13,944 bases of DNA, taken from positions 1 to 13,944 of the forward strand of contig JAFVVU010000206.1 of assembly GCA_017502065.1 (NCBI GenBank). The letters are read 5' to 3'. A program made the translations under genes and the position numbers. How positions within the stretch are numbered: position 1 is the stretch's first letter; each line of letters begins with the position of its first letter. The DNA comes from Clostridia bacterium (GTDB taxonomy: Bacteria > Bacillota > Clostridia > RUG12999). This document shows positions 8,139 through 12,712 of this stretch, piece by piece. The notes under the pieces were generated by a model that saw only the letters and a list, made by a program, of their open reading frames with translations, did not search any database and was not told the origin of the DNA.

Positions 8139-8609
8139 TTAGTTTAAATATGACATTGCATCACCGATGTAGCGGAATGCCTTTGCAAAAACTCCTTCCG
8201 ATTTGTTTCCCTGTGCAAGAACCTGCGCCGAATCATTAACGGGCACTCTTATTCTTACCACCTGATTTTTACCGGGGTTTACCATTCCAAGCTTTTCGGT
8301 TGCAATTTTTTCTATTTCTTCAAGGTTAACGTTTTGTTTAAGTTCAACCTGTCTTGCAATATTTCTGGATTCAAGCTGTTCGTACTGTGCCTTTACCGTA
8401 TTTATTTGTTTTTCGTATTGAGCAATAACACCGTATCTGAGAACTATAACCATTGCAAGTGCTGCAAAAACCATTGCATATGCAGCAAGTCCCCAACGGA
8501 ATTTTGATTTTGCCTTTGCTCTTGCTCTCGGTTTCTCCTTGGGTTTTATGGTGCGACGAATATTTACAGTATGTTCCTGTGGTAATACTCTTGCTAAATT
8601 ATCTCTCAC
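8139..8609 (-). CDS. ftsL: FtsL-like bitopic cell division protein
   Basis: FtsL-type proteins join the divisome subcomplex with FtsQ/DivIB and DivIC and help activate FtsW and its PBP. The 156-residue product has a basic, proline- and alanine-rich cytoplasmic N-terminus (1-38), one membrane span (about 40-60), a coiled-coil stretch (about 62-92) and then IATEKLGMVNPGKNQVV, the conserved LGM..P region of FtsL. The C-terminal 30 residues extend past the usual end. The start is the GTG at 8607-8609, the only usable start after the in-frame rsmH stop, 18 bases away, with AAAGG upstream. FtsL sequences diverge strongly, so the call rests on topology, the LGM motif and its place between rsmH and the PBP gene. 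Confidence 0.85.
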   Translation of the reverse strand: MRDNLARVLPQEHTVNIRRTIKPKEKPRARAKAKSKFRWGLAAYAMVFAALAMVIVLRYGVIAQYEKQINTVKAQYEQLESRNIARQVELKQNVNLEEIEKIATEKLGMVNPGKNQVVRIRVPVNDSAQVLAQGNKSEGVFAKAFRYIGDAMSYLN

Positions 8610-8627
8610 GGCAAGGTCATCCTTTCC

Positions 8628-9557
8628 TTAAATCTTTTGTATGCCTCTCAGTTTAGCACTGTGACTTCTTTTGTTTTCGGTAAGCTCGCTGTCCGAAGCA
8701 ATTATCGGTTTTCTGTTTATGAGCGTTCCTCTTGGTTTACCGCCGCACACACAAACCGGAAGGTTTTTATCGCATGTGCAACCGGTTTTAAGGTTGTTAA
8801 ACACATCTTTAACAATGCGGTCTTCAAGCGAATGGAAAGTTATTATCGCCAGAATTCCGCCGGGTTTTAAACATTCAAAGAAATCTTCAACTGATTTTTT
8901 CAGTCTTTCAATTTCTTCATTTACTTCTATTCTTATTGCCTGAAAAGTTCTTTTACTCGGATGTCCGCCTTCTTTTCTTGCTCCGGCAGGCACCGCCGCT
9001 TTAATCACTTCATTAAGCTCAAACGTGGTATTAATGGGCCGTCTGTCCACAATAAACTTTGCAATTCGTTTCGCCCATTTTTCTTCTCCGTAATCATAAA
9101 GAATACGGCACAGCTCTTTTTCACTGTATGTATTTACAACATCATACGCACTTTTGCTATCGTCCTGATTCATTCTCATATCAAGCGGCGCATCGTGCAT
9201 GTAGCTGAATCCTCTTTCCGGATTGTCAAGCTGATACGAAGAAACCCCCAGATCAAGAAGTGCACCGTCAATTTCTTTAATTTCAAGTTCATCAAGTATT
9301 CTTTTTATTTCAGAATAATTTGAATGAACAAACGTCACTTTCTCTTTATGCAGTTCAAGTTTCTTCCCTGCGGCGGCAAGCGCCGCCTCATCTCTGTCTA
9401 TTCCAATGAGTCTGCCGCCTTCCAGCAGGGAGAGAATTCCGCTGGAATGGCCGCCTCCTCCAAGCGTTCCGTCAACATATATACCATCAGGTTTGATTTC
9501 AAGCATTTCCATGCATTCATCAAACAGAACCGGTTTATGTAAAAATTCCATAGCCAT
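8628..9557 (-). CDS. rsmH: 16S rRNA (cytosine(1402)-N(4))-methyltransferase RsmH (MraW)
   Basis: RsmH uses S-adenosylmethionine to methylate N4 of C1402 of 16S rRNA in the ribosomal decoding centre. The 309 residues are of normal length. The SAM loop is VDGTLGGGGHS (28-38), followed by LLDLGVSSYQLDNPERGFSY (100-119), HPSKRTFQAIRIEVN (199-213) and the catalytic-region FHSLEDRIVK (241-250). Near the C-terminus is a cysteine pair arrangement, C260-x-C262 and C269-x-C271, as seen in many Firmicutes homologues and possibly metal-binding. The ATG overlaps the mraZ stop by one base (TAATG), with no strong ribosome binding site, so translational coupling to mraZ is likely. An alternative in-frame ATG lies at 9549-9551. 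Confidence 0.98.
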   Translation of the reverse strand: MAMEFLHKPVLFDECMEMLEIKPDGIYVDGTLGGGGHSSGILSLLEGGRLIGIDRDEAALAAAGKKLELHKEKVTFVHSNYSEIKRILDELEIKEIDGALLDLGVSSYQLDNPERGFSYMHDAPLDMRMNQDDSKSAYDVVNTYSEKELCRILYDYGEEKWAKRIAKFIVDRRPINTTFELNEVIKAAVPAGARKEGGHPSKRTFQAIRIEVNEEIERLKKSVEDFFECLKPGGILAIITFHSLEDRIVKDVFNNLKTGCTCDKNLPVCVCGGKPRGTLINRKPIIASDSELTENKRSHSAKLRGIQKI

Positions 9558-9988
9558 TATATTATCAACTCAACCGTAGCGGCAATTTCCGCAACATCGG
9601 GCTGTTTTTCAAGGTTGTATTTGTTCCAGCTTTCCATGCTCCAGAGTTCAATCTTGTTATCAACACCCATAAGCTTTATTTCGGATGTAATCCCTGCATA
9701 AGCACGAAGGTTGGCTGAAATAAGGCATCTTCCCTGTTTATCTATTTCAACTGTTTCCGCTTCGGTAACAAAGTGGCGCTGCAAATCTCTTATTTCAGGT
9801 CTGCTGTTAGGGAGCTGACGCAATCTGCCTATAAAGTTTTCCCATTCTTTCATGTCGTAAATGTAAAGACCGTTTCCGTCAATACCTTTTGTTACAACAC
9901 ATCTTCCGTCCAGCTGTTCACGATATTTGGCGGGCATAATAAATCTGCCTTTTCCGTCAACACTGTGATTATAATTTCCTATAAACAT
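9557..9988 (-). CDS. mraZ: Transcriptional regulator MraZ
   Basis: MraZ is the double AbrB/SpoVT-type DNA-binding protein that controls the dcw operon from its own promoter. The start is the ATG at 9986-9988, where the family's N-terminus MFIGNY begins, six bases after AAAGGAGGG (9995-10003). This gives 143 residues, the usual length. The same frame is open further upstream to a possible start at 10060, but that stretch is the operator DNA and not part of the protein. Two DxxxR repeats mark the two half-domains: Asp11-Gly-Lys-Gly-Arg15 and Asp83-Lys-Gln-Gly-Arg87. The second reads GRCLISANLR, with Ser instead of the common Pro. In other bacteria MraZ forms ring oligomers and binds tandem repeats; such repeats are present just upstream at 10025-10074. 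Confidence 0.97.
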   Translation of the reverse strand: MFIGNYNHSVDGKGRFIMPAKYREQLDGRCVVTKGIDGNGLYIYDMKEWENFIGRLRQLPNSRPEIRDLQRHFVTEAETVEIDKQGRCLISANLRAYAGITSEIKLMGVDNKIELWSMESWNKYNLEKQPDVAEIAATVELII

Positions 9989-10024
9989 ATTACGCCCTCC
10001 TTTCAATTTTGAGCTGAAATTCAT

Positions 10025-10074
10025 CCACTTTAATACCACCAAGCATCCACTTGACTCCACTTTACATCCATTTT
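10025..10074 (-). promoter_or_regulatory. MraZ operator: five tandem MraZ boxes
   Basis: On the minus strand five copies of an AAAGTGG-like unit stand in direct repeat. On the plus strand they read CCACTTT (10025-10031), CCACCAA (10036-10042), CCACTTG (10047-10053), CCACTTT (10057-10063) and CCATTTT (10068-10074). Their starts are 11, 11, 10 and 11 bp apart, so all face one side of the helix. This matches known MraZ targets: TGGGN repeats in E. coli and AAAGTG-type repeats in Mycoplasma. The array lies between the candidate -10 and the mraZ ribosome binding site, so binding would most simply block the promoter or early elongation. Confidence 0.85.
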
Positions 10075-10098
10075 ACTATATAATAAGAAAAAAATCAA
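10070..10098 (-). promoter_or_regulatory. Candidate sigma-A promoter of the dcw unit
   Basis: On the minus strand a -35-like TTGATT (10093-10098) is followed after 17 bases by a -10-like TAAAAT (10070-10075). The -10 overlaps the most distal MraZ box. Transcription would start near 10063, leaving a leader of about 75 bases before mraZ. TATAGT at 10075-10080 is another -10-like sequence but has no -35 at proper distance. The assignment is by pattern only. Confidence 0.55.
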
Positions 10099-10101
10099 GT
10101 G

Positions 10102-10130
10102 TTTTTTAATAAAAATTTAAAAAAATTTTT
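10102..10130 (-). promoter_or_regulatory. A/T-tract and perfect inverted repeat resembling an UP element
   Basis: Immediately upstream of the candidate -35, the minus-strand bases 10118 down to 10102 fit the E. coli UP-element consensus (AAAWWTWTTTT-N3-AAA) in 16 of 17 positions by my count. The region also contains a perfect inverted repeat: AAAAATTT (10111-10118), four A, AAATTTTT (10123-10130). Such A-tracts bend DNA and can bind the alpha subunit of RNA polymerase. In an AT-rich intergenic region chance resemblance is possible. Confidence 0.4.
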
Positions 10131-10139
10131 AGCAAATTG

Positions 10140-10153
10140 TTACAAAAATGTAA
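10140..10153. repeat. Short inverted repeat TTACA-N4-TGTAA in the divergent intergenic region
   Basis: TTACA (10140-10144), four A, and TGTAA (10149-10153) form a perfect 5-bp palindrome with a 4-bp spacer. It sits between the dcw promoter and the DUF421 gene, where a regulator could affect either. I do not recognise a specific regulator for it, and it may be chance. Confidence 0.3.
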
Positions 10154-10173
10154 TCTTTTTTATTCCCTTACCT

Positions 10174-10203
10174 GAATAAGCCGTGTTTTAGCGTGAAATA
10201 TTA
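10174..10203 (+). promoter_or_regulatory. Candidate promoter of the DUF421/DUF4363 unit, sigma-G-like
   Basis: GAATA (10174-10178), an 18-base spacer and AATATTA (10197-10203) resemble the forespore sigma-G pattern (GMATR, 18 bases, CATNHTA) in all but the first base of the -10. No better sigma-A pair is evident in the region. The ribosome binding site follows at 10219-10226. The match is short and unproven. Confidence 0.35.
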
Positions 10204-10232
10204 ATAAAAACCCTGTTGAAAGGAAGATTTTT

Positions 10233-10913
10233 TTGCTTGTAAGTTTCACCCGGACAATCATTCTTTACATTCTTGTAATAATTGCAATGCGGATAATGGA
10301 CAAAAAACAGGTGGGTGATCTGGACCCCATTGAATTTGTTATAATTCTGCTTTTTTCCGAACTTGCATCTATACCCATGCAGGATATTGACCTCCCTCTC
10401 GTACACAGTCTCGTCCCTATTGCAACGCTTATCTCTCTTGAACTTATTATATCTGCACTCACCCTCAAAAGCAGGAGACTTCGTCTTCTGCTTGACGGCA
10501 AACCTGTTATTATCGTGCGGCACGGCAAAATGGATATAAGTATAATGAAATCCCTGCGATACAGTATTGATGAGCTTCTTGAACTTCTTCGTCAGGAAGG
10601 CTATGCCGACATCCGTGATGTTGAGTTTGCCATTCTGGAAAACAGCGGCAAAATAAGCATTATCCCGTCTGTTTCCGGAAAAGTCCCGACAGCAAAGGAT
10701 TTAAACCTCAAGCTTGGTCCGGGAGCAATGCCCTTCCCTGTTATACTGGACGGCAAAATCGTTCCCGAAAACCTTACTGCCGCCGGCATCAACAAATCAA
10801 AGCTCGATAAACTGTTGCATCAAAAAGGCATATCATCCGTGAAAGAAGTTTTTTATGCCGTCTATGATTCCTGCGGCGAATTTTATTTGCAAAAGAAAGA
10901 GATGAAAAAATGA
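10233..10913 (+). CDS. DUF421 (YetF-family) membrane protein
   Basis: The 226-residue product matches the DUF421/YetF architecture. It has three hydrophobic segments (about 5-22, 32-50, 57-77), then cytoplasmic-type alpha/beta repeats with LLDGKPVIIVRHGKMD (86-101), RYSIDELLELLRQEGYADIRDVEFAILENSGKI-type sequence (from 109) and PFPVILDGKIVPENL (167-181). The start is the TTG at 10233-10235: it follows GAAAGGAAG by about seven bases and gives the family's usual N-terminus, whereas the next ATG would remove the first membrane span. The family signature after helix 1, usually MGKRQIGEL, is MDKKQVGDL. Members occur in several copies in Firmicutes genomes, and some Bacillus relatives sit in the spore inner membrane and influence spore resistance or germination. 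Biochemical function is unknown. It overlaps the next gene as ATGA, indicating coupled translation. Confidence 0.9.
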   Translation: MLVSFTRTIILYILVIIAMRIMDKKQVGDLDPIEFVIILLFSELASIPMQDIDLPLVHSLVPIATLISLELIISALTLKSRRLRLLLDGKPVIIVRHGKMDISIMKSLRYSIDELLELLRQEGYADIRDVEFAILENSGKISIIPSVSGKVPTAKDLNLKLGPGAMPFPVILDGKIVPENLTAAGINKSKLDKLLHQKGISSVKEVFYAVYDSCGEFYLQKKEMKK

Positions 10914-11308
10914 AAAAGGTATGGATTGCAATTATTTTTATATCAATAATTTTTTCAGTTAATTTTATATATACTCACCGCATCAACGTTTTTTCGGATA
11001 ATATAACTGAAATAGTAAATCAGGCAGCCGCACTTGTTGATACAGATTATGAAGCCTGCGGAAAATGCATTGACTCTTTGCTTGAAGAGCTTGATAAATC
11101 ATCACTTCTTTTGTATTCATTTTCAAACAGATCAAAAGTGGATGATGTTGAGCTTGCATCAAAATCAGCCGCTGAGTATTACAAATTTCACGATACAACT
11201 GCACTCAAACATCAACTTCTTATGATACAGCATCGTATGAACGAGTTGAAAAACTCAGGTCAGTTCAGCCTCAAAAACCTTTTGCAAACAAAAAAGCTGA
11301 GTGGATAA
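10910..11308 (+). CDS. DUF4363 family membrane-anchored protein
   Basis: The 132-residue product starts MKKVWIAIIF, with one N-terminal hydrophobic segment (about 4-21) that can serve as an uncleaved anchor. The rest is predicted by eye to be helical and outside the cytoplasm, with charged and leucine-rich stretches such as CIDSLLEELDKSS. This layout and its place right behind a DUF421 gene match the DUF4363 family, which often accompanies DUF421 in Clostridia. The ATG overlaps the DUF421 stop (ATGA), so the two are probably made together and may interact; that is inference. The stop TAA lies in the loop of the terminator hairpin. Function is unknown. Confidence 0.75.
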   Translation: MKKVWIAIIFISIIFSVNFIYTHRINVFSDNITEIVNQAAALVDTDYEACGKCIDSLLEELDKSSLLLYSFSNRSKVDDVELASKSAAEYYKFHDTTALKHQLLMIQHRMNELKNSGQFSLKNLLQTKKLSG

Positions 11309-11328
11309 AACCACTCAGCTTAATTTTT
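11294..11328. terminator. Bidirectional intrinsic terminator shared by convergent genes
   Basis: Arms 11294-11304 (AAGCTGAGTGG) and 11311-11321 (CCACTCAGCTT) form a perfect 11-bp stem with a 6-base loop. On the plus strand a T-rich run (11324-11328) follows; on the minus strand four T (11290-11293) continue the T's of the stem. It therefore can end both the DUF421/DUF4363 unit and the leftward unit. Both stop codons, TAA at 11306-11308 and TGA at 11315-11317, lie inside the hairpin. Confidence 0.85.
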
Positions 11329-11506
11329 CTACATATTCTTTTATACTTCTAAGCTCACCCGCAAGCGCATAACCTATCACCTTCGACAGAGCATGTGTAA
11401 CCTCCGAATACGGATTGTCACTTTCCTGTTTTACATCATCTTTATGCTCATCAAGCCTTTCAAGCCTTGAATCTATCTCGTTTATGATGCTTACTTTTAT
11501 ATCCAT
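11315..11506 (-). CDS. Small hypothetical protein, 63 residues
   Basis: I do not recognise this protein. The start chosen is the ATG at 11504-11506, which has GGAGG (11515-11519) eight bases upstream; an in-frame GTG at 11513-11515 overlaps the binding site itself and is unlikely. The sequence is charged and probably alpha-helical throughout, with an N-terminal helix around residues 5-29 rich in Glu, Asp, Lys and Arg, an NPYSEV turn, and a second helix with a mildly hydrophobic face (ALSKVIGYALAGEL, 39-52). It has no cysteine, signal peptide or membrane span. It follows the YbaK gene by 43 bases in the same direction and ends inside the shared terminator, which with the strong ribosome binding site supports it as a real gene. 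Confidence 0.7.
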   Translation of the reverse strand: MDIKVSIINEIDSRLERLDEHKDDVKQESDNPYSEVTHALSKVIGYALAGELRSIKEYVEKLS

Positions 11507-11549
11507 ACATGCCACCTCCGCAAAGGTAGTATTTCACCCTCACATCAAT

Positions 11550-12023
11550 TTATGCAAGAACAGATATAAATTCGCATCCGATAAGCTTTTGCAAATCCTT
11601 CGGACAAAGCTCCATAAAACAACCTATTTTACCGGAGCTTACAACAAATGTTTCAAGCTCCTGTGCCTGTGCATCAACCACAGTTTTGAAAAGCTTTTTC
11701 ATTCCCACCGGACTGCATCCTCCACGGATATATCCCGTAGTTTTAAGAAGGTCTTTAACGGCAATCATTTCAACATTCTTTTCTCCAACGCTAGCCGCTG
11801 CCTTCTTTAAATCAAGCTCGCCGTCCGCTCTTATAACAAAAACATAGTGTGCTCCGCTTTTGCCTTTTGTAACCAACGTTTTATACACCTTATCCACCGG
11901 CATATTGATTTTTGCCGCCGCACTGATTGCGTCAACATTGCCATCAGGTTCGTATATATGCAGAACATACTTTATTTTATTTTTGTCAAGAACGCGCATT
12001 GCATTTGTTTTTATTTCTGCCAT
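11550..12023 (-). CDS. ybaK: YbaK/EbsC family Cys-tRNA(Pro) deacylase
   Basis: Members of this family hydrolyse Cys-tRNA(Pro), a mischarging product of prolyl-tRNA synthetase, acting in trans in the cytoplasm. The 157 residues match the usual single-domain length. Key motifs are KVYKTLV, with Lys48 corresponding to the essential lysine of YbaK (about position 46), the substrate-loop GYIRGGCSPVGMKK (97-110), and VSSGKIG (128-134). The ATG is at 12021-12023; its ribosome binding site AAGG overlaps the stop codon of the upstream gene, 11 bases away, so the two are cotranscribed and probably coupled. Related editing proteins (ProX, PrdX) deacylate Ala-tRNA(Pro); the GGCSP loop favours the YbaK/EbsC branch. 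Confidence 0.92.
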   Translation of the reverse strand: MAEIKTNAMRVLDKNKIKYVLHIYEPDGNVDAISAAAKINMPVDKVYKTLVTKGKSGAHYVFVIRADGELDLKKAAASVGEKNVEMIAVKDLLKTTGYIRGGCSPVGMKKLFKTVVDAQAQELETFVVSSGKIGCFMELCPKDLQKLIGCEFISVLA

Positions 12024-12034
12024 AATATCACGCC

Positions 12035-12646
12035 TTATTCAACAATAAATGTACCAAAGCATTCCGGTCTGTGATAGTCAGGTTCCGGTGCAACAACCGG
12101 TGCCCATGTACCAAAATGCGGAATCGGAGTTTTATCTCCACATTTATAGAAATTCCCTTTGAATTCTTTTCCGATTTTCATGCCGTAACGGCTTTCAAGA
12201 AAATCATACGGAATAAATATTTTTGCACACCAGCCATCATCAGCCACATTGGTTTCAACACAAAACATTTCAGGGTCAACATCAAATATGTTGCTTCTGT
12301 CATATCTGTCACTGCCAAAACCTACAAGGAATGCTCCGCTTGCACTTATTTCAAAATTAAAGTATCTGTTATCATGCTCGGGATTTGCATTTATAAACAC
12401 TTCCAGACAGCTGTCTTCACAAATTTCAGAATTAAACTCTGTTTTTGTTGCAGTAACCGGATTCTCATCGCTTGAAAGAAGAACCGTAATACCTGCGCTT
12501 CCGGCAAGAGCCATTGCAAAATTCTGAGGTTTAAACCCTGTTTCATCCCAAACATAGTTATCCATTTTTGCAACCTGCGCTTCTCCCCATATGCCGTCAG
12601 AAATTTCAATATTATTTTTTCCTACATTTTTAATTGTGTAAATCAT
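12035..12646 (-). CDS. CBM9-like (carbohydrate-binding family 9-like) domain protein
   Basis: The 203-residue product is a single beta-sandwich domain of the family-9 carbohydrate-binding-like group, which is related to DOMON domains. Typical features are the DSCLEVFIN strand in the first half, RYFNFEISASGAFLVGF, the WCAKIFIPYDFL strand, GNFYKCGD and HFGTWAPV before a C-terminal HRPECFGTFIV. I chose the second of two adjacent ATG codons (12644-12646) because AGGAG then lies six bases upstream; the first (12649) leaves only three. There is no signal peptide, so the protein is expected in the cytoplasm, which is odd for a sugar-polymer binder. Similar lone domains are common in gut Clostridia and Bacteroidetes with unknown ligands. 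It is the first gene of a leftward unit with ybaK. Confidence 0.82.
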   Translation of the reverse strand: MIYTIKNVGKNNIEISDGIWGEAQVAKMDNYVWDETGFKPQNFAMALAGSAGITVLLSSDENPVTATKTEFNSEICEDSCLEVFINANPEHDNRYFNFEISASGAFLVGFGSDRYDRSNIFDVDPEMFCVETNVADDGWCAKIFIPYDFLESRYGMKIGKEFKGNFYKCGDKTPIPHFGTWAPVVAPEPDYHRPECFGTFIVE

Positions 12647-12667
12647 CATTATCTCCTATGTCAAAGG

Positions 12668-12701
12668 TTAAGCCGAAAAACAAGTTTGTTTTCCGGCTTA
12701 A
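12668..12701 (-). terminator. Long hairpin after the surface-protein gene, possible terminator
   Basis: Bases 12668-12682 and 12687-12701 pair over about 15 positions with one exception (12676 with 12693), which on the minus-strand RNA is a U-G wobble. The loop is about four bases. It begins 11 bases after the stop of the leftward surface-protein gene and ends just before the CBM9-like gene. The following minus-strand sequence is CCTTTGA, a poor U-tract, so termination may be partial or factor-assisted; on the plus strand the following bases are T-rich but no gene is upstream. Confidence 0.5.
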
Positions 12702-12712
12702 ATATTTACTTT

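Noticed and set aside
8117..8154. Possible sporulation sigma-E promoter in front of the PBP gene (minus-strand TCATATT at 8047-plus-100, i.e. 8147-8153, before a 14-bp palindrome at 8117-8130)
   Set aside because: The -35-like heptamer fits sigma-E, but it lies inside the end of the ftsL coding sequence and no -10 at 14-15 bp spacing matches better than about half the consensus.
8618..8620. ATG in front of ftsL as its start
   Set aside because: It is in another frame and runs into TGA after four codons; the GTG at 8609 is in frame with the FtsL sequence.
9989..10060. N-terminal extension of MraZ from an upstream start at 10060
   Set aside because: The ATG at 9988 has an ideal AAAGGAGGG site and gives the family's standard N-terminus; the upstream codons are made of the MraZ box repeats.
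10188..10528. Minus-strand open frames opposite the DUF421 gene
   Set aside because: The plus-strand frame is clearly a DUF421 protein with start signals; the antisense frames have no recognisable features.
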